A stretch of DNA of 64,000 nt from Diplolepis rosae. Taxonomy: Eukaryota > Arthropoda > Insecta > Hymenoptera > Diplolepididae. Below are positions 25,546 through 37,700 of this stretch, piece by piece. The stretch lies in assembly GCA_030998225.1 (NCBI GenBank), contig JAPYXD010000697.1, positions 1,205,842 to 1,269,841 on the forward strand. Reading direction: 5' to 3'. The translations under genes were made by a program, and so were the position numbers. Under the pieces are notes generated by a model, which worked only from the letters and a program-made list of their open reading frames with translations, was not told the DNA's origin and did not search any database. Position 1 is the stretch's first letter. Every line of letters begins with the position of its first letter.

Positions 25546-27601
25546 ATTGCTTAGTATGTGATCATTTTTAATTCTCGTGATGCTAAAAACAGTTATTCGC
25601 ATATTTGATATTTTTGATAATACACGATTCAATATAGCATAAAAGGTTGACAGCGAACAATAAAACGTTTTGTTTAACATACGAAAATGCGGATATGGTT
25701 TTTAGGTTTTTGACAAATTTCACTTTTTTAGGTTCGACACTAGACAATATACAAACATTGCTTAATATGTGAACATTTTGACTTCTCGCGAAGTTAATAT
25801 CTGTTATTCTCATAATTGGCAACTTCGATAAGACACAATTCAATATAGCTTGAAGAGATGAAACCGAACAATATAACTTCGTACTAAGCCTATGAAAGTG
25901 TAAATACGATTTTTCAGTTTATTAAGCATAATTTAGGTAATACACGATTCAATATAGAAAAAAACGACGACAGAAATCAATAAACCTTTTTGTTTAACAT
26001 ACGAAAATGCGAATGCGGTTTTTAGGTTTTTGACAAAATTCACATTTTAGGTTCGACACTAGACAATTAACAAACATTGCTTAATATGTGAACATTATTA
26101 CTTCTCGCGAAGCTAAAAACTGTTATTCTTATATTTGGCAACTTCGATAATACACAATTCAATATAGCGTGAAAAGATAAAACCGAACAATATAACTTCG
26201 TACTTAACCTACGAAAGTGTAAATACGATTTTTCAGTTTATAAAGCATGCACGTTTCAAGGTTCGAATCTGAACATTACTCAAACATTGCTTAGTATGTG
26301 ATCATTTCTAATTCTCGTGATGCTAAAAACAGTTATTCGCATATTTGATATTTTTGATAATACACGATTCAATATAGCATAAAAGGTTGAAAGCGAACAA
26401 TAAAACGTTTTGTTTAACATACGAAAATGCGGATATGGTTTTTAGGTTTTTGACAAATTTCACTTTTTTAGGTTGGACACTAGACAATATGCAAACATGG
26501 CATAATATGTGAACATTTTTACTTCTCGCGAAGCTAAAAACTGTTATTCTCATAATTTGCAACTTCGATAAGACACAATTCAATATAGCATGAAAAGATA
26601 AAACCGAACAATATAACTTCGTACTTAACCTACGAAAGTGTAAATACGATTTTTCAGTTTATAAAGCATGCACGTTTCAAGTTTCGAAACTGAACATTAC
26701 TCAAACATTGCTTAGTATGTGATCATTTTTAATTCTCGTGATGCTAAAAAAAGTTATTCGCATATTTGATATTTTAGATAATATACGATACATACATACG
26801 AAAATGCGAATGCGATTTTTAGGTTTTTGACAAAATTCACATTTTAGGTTCGACACTAGACAATATACAAACATTGCTTAATATGTGAACATTTTGACTT
26901 CTCGCGAAGTTAATATCTGTTATTCTCATAATTGGCAACTTCGATAATACACAATTCAATATAGCATGAAAAGATAAAACCGAGCAATATAACTTCGTAC
27001 TTAACCTACGAAAGTGTAAATACGATTTTTCAGTTTATAAAGCATGCACGTTTCAAGTTTCGAAACTGAACAAAACTCAAACATTGCTTAGTATGTGATC
27101 ATTTTTAATTGTCTTAATGCTAAAAACAGTTATTTGTATATTTGATATTTTTGATAATACACGATTCAATATAGCATAAAAGGTTGAAAGCGATCAATAA
27201 AACGTTTTGTTTAACATAGGAAAATGCGGATACGATTTTTAGGTTTTAGACATAATTCACTTTTTTAGGTTCGACACTAGACAATATGCAAAAATTGCAT
27301 AATATGTGAATATTTTCACTTCTCGTGAACCTTAAAACTGTTATTCTGGTATTTGGCATCTTATATAATACACGATTCACTATAGCTTGAAGAGATGAAA
27401 CCGAACAATATAACTTCGTACTTATCCTACGAAAGTGTAAATACGATTTTTCAGTTTATAAAGCATAATTTAGGTAATACACGATTCAATACAGACAGAA
27501 ATCAATAAATCTTTTTGTTGAACATACGAAAATGCGAATGCGATTTTTAGGTTTTTGACAAATTTCACTTTTTTAGGTTGGACACTAGACAATATGCAAA
27601 C
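25546..27601. repeat. HOR copy ending in a B5/A fusion, 2056 bp
   Basis: Order A1-H-B2-A3-B3-A4d-B4-A5-(B5/A). Unit starts: 25546, 25757, 26076, 26286, 26497, 26707, 26873, 27083, 27294. It is canonical up to A5. The last unit (27294-27601, 308 bp) begins as B5 (ctcgtgaacc) but runs at about 27465 into the back of an A through the same junction type as Hs (taatttaggtaatacac, then aatacagacag). So B5 and the next A1 are merged into an H-like unit. Confidence 0.92.
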
Positions 27602-28607
27602 ATGGCATAATATGTGAACATTTTTACTTCTCGCGAAGCTAAAAACTGTTATTCTCATAATTTGCAACATCGATAAGACACAATTCAATATAGCATGAAA
27701 AGATAAAACCGAACAATATAACTTCGTACTTAACCAACGAAAGTGTAAATACGATTTTTCAGTTTATAAAGCATGCACGTTTCAAGTTTCGAAACTGAAC
27801 ATTACTCAAACATTGCTTAGTATGTGATCATTTTTAATTCTCGTGATGCTAAAACAGTTATTCGCATATTTGATATTTTAGATAATATACGATACATACA
27901 TACGAAAATGCGAATGCGATTTTTAGGTTTTTGACAAAATTCACATTTTAGGTTCGACACTAGACAATATACAAACATTGCTTAATATGTGAACATTTTG
28001 ACTTCTCGCGAAGTTAATATCTGTTATTCTCATAATTGGCAACTTCGATAATACACAATTCAATATAGCATGAAAAGATAAAACCGAGCAATATAACTTC
28101 GTACTTAACCTACGAAAGTGTAAATACGATTTTTCAGTTTATAAAGCATGCACGTTTCAAGTTTCGAAACTGAACATTACTCAAACATTGCTTAGTATGT
28201 GATCATTTTTAATTCTCTTAATGCTAAAAACAGTTATTTGTATATTTGATATTTTTGATAATACACGATTCAATATAGCATAAAAGGTTGAAAGCGATCA
28301 ATAAAACGTTTTGTTTAACATAGGAAAATGCGGATACGATTTTTAGGTTTTAGACATAATTCACTTTTTTAGGTTCGACACTAGACAATATGCAAAAATT
28401 GCATAATATGTGAATATTTTCACTTCTCGCGAAGCTAAAAACTGTTATTCTCATAATTTGCAACATCGATAAGACACAATTCAATATAGCATGAAAAGAT
28501 AAAACCGAACAATATAACTTCGTACTTAACCTACGAAAGTGTAAATACGATTTTTCAGTTTATAAAGCATGCACGTTTCAAGGTTCGAAACTGAACATTA
28601 CTCAAAC
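27602..28607. repeat. Half-HOR: B3-A4d-B4-A5-B5/B3
   Basis: Unit starts: B3 27602, A4d 27812 (165 bp), B4 27977, A5 28187, B5/B3 28398. This 1006 bp block follows the B5/A fusion, so it is the back half of a canonical repeat entered through the fusion. The closing unit starts as B5 (tgaatattttcac) and switches to B3 (ctcgcgaagc, aatttgcaacatcg). The same five-unit string recurs at 42123-43114. Confidence 0.91.
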
Positions 28608-31600
28608 ATTGCTTAGTATGTGATCATTTTTAATTCTCGTGATGCTAAAAAAAGTTATTCGCATATTTGATATTTTAGATAATATACGATACATACATAC
28701 GAAAATGCGAATGCGATTTTTAGGTTTTTGACAAAATTCACATTTTAGGTTCGACACTAGACAATATACAAACATTGCTTAATATGTGAACATTTTGACT
28801 TCTCGCGAAGTTAATATCTGTTATTCTCATAATTGGCAACTTCGATAAGAAACAATTCAATATAGCATGAAAAGATAAAACCGAACAATATAACTTCGTA
28901 CTAAGCCTATGAAAGTGTAAATACGATTTTTCAGTTTATTAAGCATAATTTAGGTAATACACGATTCAATACAGACAGAAATCAATAAACCTTTTTGTTT
29001 AACATACGAAAATGCGAATGCGGTTTTTAGGTTTTTGACAAAATTCACATTTTAGGTTCGACACAAGACAATTAACAAACATTGCTTAATATGTGAACAT
29101 TTTTACTTCTCGCGAAGCTAAAAACTGTTATTCTCATAATTGGCAACTTCGATAATACACAATTCAATATAGCGTGAAAAGATAAAACCGAACAATATAA
29201 CTTCGTACTTAACCTACGAAAATGTAAATATGATTTTTCAGTTTATAAAGCATGCACGTTTTAAGTTTCGAAACTGAACATTACTCAAACATTGCTTAGT
29301 ATGTGATCATTTTTAATTCTCGTGATGCTAAAAATAGTTATTCGCATATTTGATATTTTAGATAATATACGATACATACATACGAAAATGCGAATGCGAT
29401 TTTAGGTTTTTGACAAAATTCACATTTTAGGTTCGACACTAGACAATATACAAACATTGCTTAAAATGTGAACATTTTGACTTCTCGCGAAGTTAATATC
29501 TGTTATTCTCATAATTGGCAACTTCGATAAGACACGATTCAATATAGCTTGAAGAGATGAAACCGAACAATATAACTTCGTACTAAGCCTATGAAAGTGT
29601 AAATACGATTTTTCAGTTTATTAAGCATAATTTAGGTAATACACGATTCAATATAGAAAAAAACGACGACAGAAATCAATAAACCTTTTTGTTTAACATA
29701 CGAAAATGCGAATGCGGTTTTTAGGTTTTTGACAAAATTCACATTTTAGGTTCGACACTAGACAATTAACAAACATTGCTTAATATGTGAACATTTTTAC
29801 TTCTCGCGAAGCTAAAAACTGTTATTCTTATATTTGGCAACTTCGATAATACACAATTCAATATAGCGTGAAAAGATAAAACCGAACAATATAACTTCGT
29901 ACTTAACCAACGAAAGTGTAAATACGATTTTTCAGTTTATAAAGCATGCACGTTTCAAGGTTCGAATCTGAACATTACTCAAACATTGCTTAGTATGTGA
30001 TCATTTCTAATTCTCGTGATGCTAAAAACAGTTATTCGCATATTAGATATTTTTGATAATTCACGATTCAATATAGCATAAAAGGTTGACAGCGAACAAT
30101 AAAACGTTTTGTTTAACATACGAAAATGCGGATATGGTTTTTAGGTTTTTGACAAATTTCACTTTTTTAGGTTGGACACTAGACAATATGCAAACATGGC
30201 ATAATATGTGAACATTTTTACTTCTCGCGAAGCTAAAAACTGTTATTCTCATAATTTGCAACTTCGATAAGACACAATTCAATATAGCATGAAAAGATAA
30301 AACCGAACAATATAACTTCGTACTTAACCAACGAAAGTGTAAATACGATTTTTCAGTTTATAAAGCATGCACGTTTCAAGGTTCGAATCTGAACATTACT
30401 CAAACATTGCTTAGTATGTGATCATTTCTAATTCTCGTGATGCTAAAAACAGTTATTCGCATATTTGATATTTTTGATAATACACGATTCAATATAGCAT
30501 AAAAGGTTGACAGCGAACAATAAAACGTTTTGTTTAACATACGAAAATGCGGATATGGTTTTTAGGTTTTTGACAAATTTCACTTTTTTAGGTTGGACAC
30601 TAGACAATATGCAAACATGGCATAATATGTGAACATTTTTACTTCTCGCGAAGCTAAAAACTGTTATTCTCATAATTTGCAACATCGATAAGACACAATT
30701 CAATATAGCATGAAAAGATAAAACCGAACAATATAACTTCGTACTTAACCAACGAAAGTGTAAATACGATTTTTCAGTTTATAAAGCATGCACGTTTCAA
30801 GTTTCGAAACTGAACATTACTCAAACATTGCTTAGTATGTGATCATTTTTAATTCTCGTGATGCTAAAAAAAGTTATTCGCATATTTGATATTTTTGATA
30901 ATACACGATTCAATATAGCATAAAAGGTTGACAGCGAACAATAAAACGTTTTGTTTAACATAGGAAAATGCGGATACGATTTTTAGGTTTTAGACATAAT
31001 TCACTTTTTTTGGTTCGACACTAGACAATATGCAAACATTGCATAATATGTGAACATTTTTACTTCTCGCGAAGCTAAAAACTGTTATTCTGGTATTTGG
31101 CATCTTCGATAATACACAATTCAATATAGCATGAAAACATGAAACCGAACAATATAACTTCGTACTTAACCTACGAAAGTGTAGATACGATTTTTCAGTG
31201 TATTAAGCATAACTTATATAATATATATTACTTATATATTCAATATAGAAAAAAACGACGACAGCAATCAATAAAGCTTTTTGTTAAACATACGAAAATG
31301 CGAATGCGATTTTTAGGTTTTTGACCAAATTCACATTTTAGGTTCGACACTAGACAATATACAAACATTGCTTAATATGTGAACATTTTTACTTCTCGCG
31401 AAGCTAAAAACTGTTATTCTTATATTTGGCAACTTCGATAATACACAATTCAATATAGCGTGAAAAGATAAAACCGAACAATATAACTTCGTACTTAAAC
31501 TACGAAAGTGTAAATACGATTTTTCAGTTTATAAAGCATGCACGTTTCAAGGTTCGAAACTGAACATTACTCAAACATTGCTTAGTATGTGATCATTTTT

Positions 31601-32792
31601 AATTCTCGTGATGCTAAAAACAGTTATTCGCATATTTGATATTTTTGATAATACACGATTCAATATAGCATAAAAGGTTGAAAGCGAACAATAAAACGTT
31701 TTGTTTAACATAGGAAAATGCGGATATGGTTTTTAGGTTTTTGACAAATTTCACTTTTTTAGGTTGGACACTAGACAATATGCAAACATGGCATAATATG
31801 TGAACATTTTTACTTCTCGCGAAGCTAAAAACTGTTATTCTCATAATTTGCAACTTCGATAAGACACAATTCAATATAGCATGAAAAGATAAAACCGAAC
31901 AATATAACTTCGTACTTAACCAACGAAAGTGTAAATACGATTTTTCAGTTTATAAAGCATGCACGTTTCAAGTTTCGAAACTGAACATTACTCAAACATT
32001 GCTTAGTATGTGATCATTTTTAATTCTCGTGATGCTAAAAAAAGTTATTCGCATATTTGATATTTTAGATAATATACGATACATACATACGAAAATGCGA
32101 ATGCGATTTTTAGGTTTTTGACAAAATTCACATTTTAGGTTCGACACTAGACAATATACAAACATTGCTTAATATGTGAACATTTTGACTTCTCGCGAAG
32201 TTAATATCTGTTATTCTCATAATTGGCAACTTCGATAATACACAATTCAATATAGCATGAAAAGATAAAACCGAGCAATATAACTTCGTACTTAACCTAC
32301 GAAAGTGTAAATACGATTTTTCAGTTTATAAAGCATGCACGTTTCAAGTTTCGAAACTGAACATTACTCAAACATTGCTTAGTATGTGATCATTTTTAAT
32401 TCTCTTAATGCTAAAAACAGTTATTTGTATATTTGATATTTTTGATAATACACGATTCAATATAGCATAAAAGGTTGAAAGCGATCAATAAAACGTTTTG
32501 TTTAACATAGGAAAATGCGGATACGATTTTTAGGTTTTAGACATAATTCACTTTTTTAGGTTCGACACTAGACAATATGCAAAAATTGCATAATATGTGA
32601 ATATTTTCACTTCTCGTGAACCTTAAAACTGTTATTCTGGTATTTGGCATCTTATATAATACACGATTCACTATAGCTTGAAGAGATGAAACCGAACAAT
32701 ATAACTAATATAAACCTACGAAAGTGTAAATACGGTTTTTCAGTTTATAAATCATGCACGTTTCAAGGTTCGAATCTGAACATTACTCAAAC
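28608..32792. repeat. Long rearranged HOR block, 4185 bp
   Basis: Order A4d-Hs-B2-A4d-H-B2-A3-B3-A3-B3-A5-H2-B2-A3-B3-A4d-B4-A5-B5. Unit starts: 28608, 28774, 29081, 29291, 29456, 29775, 29985, 30196, 30406, 30617, 30827, 31038, 31367, 31577, 31788, 31998, 32164, 32374, 32585. It opens like the 2594 bp variant, then has a duplicated A3-B3 dimer (30406 copy), then the first H2 unit of the window (31038), which holds a local TA-rich expansion. It ends with a normal A4d-B4-A5-B5. Confidence 0.91.
31038..31366. repeat. H2 unit with local TA-rich expansion, 329 bp
   Basis: Ten bases longer than other H2 units. At 31211-31245 the usual aacttagataatacacgat is replaced by an almost pure A/T run of TATA and ATAT steps ending in ttatatattcaatatag. 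The rest is ordinary H2 with gtgtattaagc and caataaagc. A shared gtgtattaagc is seen in H2 at 39601 and 45445. Confidence 0.88.
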
Positions 32793-33003
32793 ATTGCTTA
32801 GTATGTGATCATTTTTAATTCTCGTGATGCTAAAAATAGTTATTCGCATATTTGATATTTTTGATAATACACGATTCAATATAGCATAAAGGGTTGAAAG
32901 CGAACAATAAAACGTTTTGTTTAACATAGGAAAATGCGGATATGGTTTTTAGGTTTTTGACAAATTTCACTTTTTTAGGTTCGACACTAGACAATATACA
33001 AAC
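32793..33003. repeat. Monomer A, reference full-length unit (A1 position)
   Basis: 211 bp monomer. Landmarks: attgcttagtatgtgatc start, palindromic TGATCA in the first 20 bp, gataatacacgattcaat near the middle, aacgttttgtttaac, tatggtttttaggtttttg and the end gacaatatacaaac. In the A3 position the end reads ggttggacac..tgcaaac; in A5 the start is usually ctcttaatgc and the back is taggttttagacataattc with end tgcaaaa. Hand count on the A3-like form gives about 29% G+C and 6 CpG against 4.3 expected. Confidence 0.94.
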
Positions 33004-33322
33004 ATTGCTTAATATGTGAACATTTTGACTTCTCGCGAAGTTAATATCTGTTATTCTCATAATTGGCAACTTCGATAATACACAATTCAATATAGCTTGA
33101 ATAGATGAAACCGAACAATATAACTTCGTACTAAACCTATGAAAGTGTAAATACGATTTTTCAGTTTATTAAGCATAATTTAGGTAATACACGATTCAAT
33201 ATAGAAAAAAACGACGACAGCAATCAATAAACCTTTTTGTTTAACATACGAAAATGCGGATACGGTTTTTAGTTTTTTGACAAATTTCACATTTTAGGTT
33301 CGACACTAGACAATTAACAAAC
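33004..33322. repeat. H unit: B-front / A-back deletion hybrid, 319 bp
   Basis: The first roughly 172 bp match a B4-like monomer (ctcgcgaagttaatatctg, then cagtttattaagcat). The rest matches A from gtaatacacgattcaat to the end. Together 102 bp are missing: the last part of B and the first part of the next A. The junction reads agcataatttaggtaatac. Both parents contain gcat at the break (B aaagcatgcac, A cgcatatttg), so a short-homology deletion followed by small changes is plausible. The A-derived half has its own spelling, aaaaaaacgacgacag, absent from ordinary A units. Confidence 0.92.
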
Positions 33323-33532
33323 ATTGCTTAATATGTGAACATTTTTACTTCTCGCGAAGCTAAAAACTGTTATTCTTATATTTGGCAACTTCGATAATAC
33401 ACAATTCAATATAGCGTGAAAAGATAAAACCGAACAATATAACTTCGTACTTAACCTACGAAAGTGTAAATACGATTTTTCAGTTTATAAAGCATGCACG
33501 TTTCAAGGTTCGAATCTGAACATTACTCAAAC
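33323..33532. repeat. Monomer B, B2 variant
   Basis: 210 bp. Diagnostic features are ttcttatatttggcaac, aatatagcgtgaaaag and, in many copies, ttaaactacg. It usually ends with ggttcgaatctgaac rather than the palindromic form. It contains the ctcgcgaag element and GCATGC shared by other B units. By hand count this type has 36 C, 28 G and 10 CpG in 210 bp, about twice the expected CpG number. Confidence 0.93.
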
Positions 33533-33743
33533 ATTGCTTAGTATGTGATCATTTCTAATTCTCGTGATGCTAAAAACAGTTATTCGCATATTTGATATTT
33601 TTGATAATACACGATTCAATATAGCATAAAAGGTTGACAGCGAACAATAAAACGTTTTGTTTAACATACGAAAATGCGGATATGGTTTTTAGGTTTTTGA
33701 CAAATTTCACTTTTTTAGGTTGGACACTAGACAATATGCAAAC

Positions 33744-33953
33744 ATGGCATAATATGTGAACATTTTTACTTCTCGCGAAGCTAAAAACTGTTATTCTCAT
33801 AATTTGCAACATCGATAAGACACAATTCAATATAGCATGAAAAGATAAAACCGAACAATATAACTTCGTACTTAACCAACGAAAGTGTAAATACGATTTT
33901 TCAGTTTATAAAGCATGCACGTTTCAAGTTTCGAAACTGAACATTACTCAAAC
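33744..33953. repeat. Monomer B, B3 variant
   Basis: 210 bp, typically beginning atggcataatatgtg, with ctcataatttgcaac, aatatagcatgaaaag and cttaaccaacgaaag, and ending with the 12 bp perfect palindrome agtttcgaaact. It follows A3 and precedes A4d in the canonical repeat. Copies with aacatcgataag instead of aacttcgataag occur in both halves of the array. Confidence 0.93.
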
Positions 33954-34119
33954 ATTGCTTAGTATGTGATCATTTTTAATTCTCGTGATGCTAAAAAAAG
34001 TTATTCGCATATTTGATATTTTAGATAATATACGATACATACATACGTAAATGCGAATGCGATTTTTAGGTTTTTGACAAAATTCACATTTTAGGTTCGA
34101 CACTAGACAATATACAAAC
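33954..34119. repeat. A4d: A monomer with a 45 bp central deletion
   Basis: 166 bp. The start is a normal A, then gatattttagataatatac followed by gatacatacatac and gcgaatgcg. Compared with full A, 4 bp are lost where tcaatatagcat became acatacat, 40 bp are lost between an acat and the later aacat before acgaaaatgcg, and 1 bp is lost in the T run before agg. The direct acat repeats at the edges point to replication slippage. This unit is a fixed part of most HOR copies. Confidence 0.92.
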
Positions 34120-34329
34120 ATTGCTTAATATGTGAACATTTTGACTTCTCGCGAAGTTAATATCTGTTATTCTCATAATTGGCAACTTCGATAATACACA
34201 ATTCAATATAGCATGAAAAGATAAAACCGAGCAATATAACTTCGTACTTAACCTACGAAAGTGTAAATATGATTTTTCAGTTTATAAAGCATGCACGTTT
34301 CAAGTTTCGAAACTGAACATTACTCAAAC
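34120..34329. repeat. Monomer B, B4 variant
   Basis: 210 bp with gttaatatctg in place of gctaaaaactg, tcataattggcaac, and accgagcaat where other B units have accgaacaat. It ends in the palindromic agtttcgaaact. Its front half is the same type as the front half of H, which suggests that H was born from a B4-like monomer or was later converted by one. Confidence 0.92.
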
Positions 34330-34540
34330 ATTGCTTAGTATGTGATCATTTTTAATTCTCGTGATGCTAAAAACAGTTATTCGCATATTTGATATTTTTG
34401 ATAATACACGATTCAATATAGCATAAAAGGTTGAAAGCGAACAATAAAACGTTTTGTTTAACATAGGAAAATGCGGATACGATTTTTAGGTTTTAGACAT
34501 AATTCACTTTTTTAGGTTCGACACTAGACAATATGCAAAA

Positions 34541-34748
34541 ATTGCATAATATGTGAATATTTTCACTTCTCGTGAACCTTAAAACTGTTATTCTGGTATT
34601 TGGCATCTTATATAATACACGATTCACTATAGCTTGAAGAGATGAAACCGAACAATATAACTAATATAAACCTACGAAAGTGTAAATACGGTTTTTCAGT
34701 TTATAAATCATGCACGTTTCAAGGTTCGAAACTGAACATTACTCAAAC
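34541..34748. repeat. Monomer B, B5 variant (HOR end marker)
   Basis: 208 bp. It is the most diverged B: tgaatattttcac, ctcgtgaacc, ggtatttggcatcttatata, gattcactatagc, aactaatataaacc, cggtttttcag and ataaatcatgcac. The cttc..gaag dyad of other B units is broken here. Because it occurs once per canonical repeat, its spacing reports the length of each HOR copy. Confidence 0.93.
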
Positions 34749-37700
34749 ATTGCTTAGTATGTGATCATTTTTAATTCTCGTGATGCTAAAAACAGTTATT
34801 CGCATATTTGATATTTTTGATAATACACGATTCAATATAGCATAAAAGGTTGAAAGCGAACAATAAAACGTTTTGTTTAACATACGAAAATGCGGATATG
34901 GTTTTTAGGTTTTTGACAAATTTCACTTTTTTAGGTTCGACACTAGACAATATGCAAACATTGCATAATATGTGAACATTTTTACTTCTCGCGAAGCTAA
35001 AAACTGTTATTCTGGTATTTGGCATCTTCGATAATACACGATTCAATATAGCATGAAAACATGAAACCGAACAATATAACTTCGTACTTAACCTACGAAA
35101 GTGTAGATACGATTTTTCAGTTTATTAAGCATAACTTAGATAATACACTATTCAATATAGAAAAAAACGACGACAGCAATCAATAAACCTTTTTGTTGAA
35201 CATACGAAAATGCGAATGCGGTTTTTAGGTTTTTGACAAAATTCACATTTTAGGTTCGACACTAGACAATAAACAAACATTGCTTAATATGTGAACATTT
35301 TTACTTCTCGCGAAGCTAAAAACTGTTATTCTTATATTTGGCAACTTCGATAATACACAATTCAATATAGCGTGAAAAGATAAAACCGAACAATATAACT
35401 TCGTACTTAAACTACGAAAGTGTAAATACGATTTTTCAGTTTATAAAGCATGCACGTTTCAAGGTTCGAATCTGAACATTACTCAAACATTGCTTAGTAT
35501 GTGATCATTTTTAATTCTCGTGATGCTAAAAACAGTTATTCGCATATTTGATATTTTTGATAATACACGATTCAATATAGCATAAAAGGTTGAAAGCGAA
35601 CAATAAAACGTTTTGTTTAACATAGGAAAATGCGGATATGGTTTTTAGGTTTTTGACAAATTTCACTTTTTTAGGTTGGACACTAGACAATATGCAAACA
35701 TGGCATAATATGTGAACATTTTTACTTCTCGCGAAGCTAAAAACTGTTATTCTCATAATTTGCAACTTCGATAAGACACAATTCAATATAGCATGAAAAG
35801 ATAAAACCGAACAATATAACTTCGTACTTAACCAACGAAAGTGTAAATACGATTTTTCAGTTTATAAAGCATGCACGTTTCAAGTTTCGAAACTGAACAT
35901 TACTCAAACATTGCTTAGTATGTGATCATTTTTAATTCTCGTGATGCTAAAAACAGTTATTCGCATATTTGATATTTTTGATAATACACGATTCAATATA
36001 GCATAAAAGGTTGAAAGCGAACAATAAAACGTTTTGTTTAACATAGGAAAATGCGGATATGGTTTTTAGGTTTTTGACAAATTTCACTTTTTTAGGTTCG
36101 ACACTAGACAATATGCAAACATTGCATAATATGTGAACATTTTTACTTCTCGCGAAGCTAAAAACTGTTATTCTGGTATTTGGCATCTTCGATAATACAC
36201 GATTCAATATAGCATGAAAACATGAAACCGAACAATATAACTTCGTACTTAACCTACGAAAGTGTAGATACGATTTTTCAGTTTATTAAGCATAACTTAG
36301 ATAATACACGATTCAATATAGAAAAAAACGACGACAGCAATCAATAAACCTTTTTGTTGAACATACGAACATGCGAATGCGATTTTTAGGTTTTTGACAA
36401 AATTCACATTTTAGGTTCGACACTAGACAATATACAAACATTGCTTAATATCTGAACATTTTTACTTCTCGCGAAGCTAAAAACTGTTATTCTTATATTT
36501 GGCAACTTCGATAATACACAATTCAATATAGCGTGAAAAGATAAAACCGAACAATATAACTTCGTACTTAAACTACGAAAGTGTAAATACGATTTTTCAG
36601 TTTATAAAGCATGCACGTTTCAAGGTTCGAATCTGAACATTACTCAAACATTGCTTAGTATGTGATCATTTTTAATTCTCGTGATGCTAAAAACAGTTAT
36701 TCGCATATTTGATATTTTTGATAATACACGATTCAATATAGCATAAAAGGTTGAAAGCGAACAATAAAACGTTTTGTTTAACATAGGAAAATGCGGATAT
36801 GGTTTTTAGGTTTTTGACAAATTTCACTTTTTTAGGTTGGACACTAGACAATATGCAAACATGGCATAATATGTGAACATTTTTACTTCTCGCGAAGCTA
36901 AAAACTGTTATTCTCATAATTTGCAACTTCGATAAGACACAATTCAATATAGCATGAAAAGATAAAACCGAACAATATAACTTCGTACTTAACCAACGAA
37001 AGTGTAAATACGATTTTTCAGTTTATAAAGCATGCACGTTTCAAGTTTCGAAACTGAACATTACTCAAACATTGCTTAGTATGTGATCATTTTTAATTCT
37101 CGTGATGCTAAAAAAAGTTATTCGCATATTTGATATTTTAGATAATATACGATACATACATACGAAAATGCGAATGCGATTTTTAGGTTTTTGACAAAAT
37201 TCACATTTTAGGTTCGACACTAGACAATATACAAACATTGCTTAATATGTGAACATTTTGACTTCTCGCGAAGTTAATATCTGTTATTCTCATAATTGGC
37301 AACTTCGATAATACACAATTCAATATAGCATGAAAAGATAAAACCGAGCAATATAACTTCGTACTTAACCTACGAAAGTGTAAATACGATTTTTCAGTTT
37401 ATAAAGCATGCACGTTTCAAGTTTCGAAACTGAACATTACTCAAACATTGCTTAGTATGTGATCATTTTTAATTCTCTTAATGCTAAAAACAGTTATTTG
37501 TATATTTGATATTTTTGATAATACACGATTCAATATAGCATAAAAGGTTGAAAGCGATCAATAAAACGTTTTGTTTAACATAGGAAAATGCGGATACGAT
37601 TTTTAGGTTTTAGACATAATTCACTTTTTTAGGTTCGACACTAGACAATATGCAAAAATTGCATAATATGTGAATATTTTCACTTCTCGTGAACCTTAAA

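Larger units (their letters stand above)
32793..34748. repeat. HOR reference copy, 1956 bp
   Basis: Cleanest example of the full repeat: A1 32793-33003 (211), H 33004-33322 (319), B2 33323-33532 (210), A3 33533-33743 (211), B3 33744-33953 (210), A4d 33954-34119 (166), B4 34120-34329 (210), A5 34330-34540 (211), B5 34541-34748 (208). The lengths add to 1956. Five A/B dimers of 421 bp would give 2105; the difference is the 102 bp missing in H, 45 bp missing in A4d and 2 bp in B5. A5 here is a mild recombinant: it begins with ctcgtgatgc rather than the usual ctcttaatgc. Confidence 0.95.

Noticed and set aside
31139..31324. Plus-strand open frame of 61 codons starting at ATG
   Set aside because: It exists only because of the local TA-rich expansion in one H2 unit. 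The product is low-complexity and lysine/tyrosine rich, without homologues that I recognise.
33490..33525. tRNA gene or tRNA-derived SINE, suggested by ggttcgaatc
   Set aside because: The bases around the T-loop-like motif do not pair as a T stem (caagg against ctgaa), there is no acceptor or anticodon stem, and no A-box match stands out upstream.
33954..34119. acatacatac as a microsatellite locus
   Set aside because: Only two to three acat copies are present and the tract is nearly fixed across A4d units; it is the edge of the deletion, not an expanding tract.
33744..34329. CENP-B box
   Set aside because: ttcg cores are frequent, but none is followed by the spaced A and CGGG of the CENP-B box on either strand. 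CGGG does not occur in the reference units.
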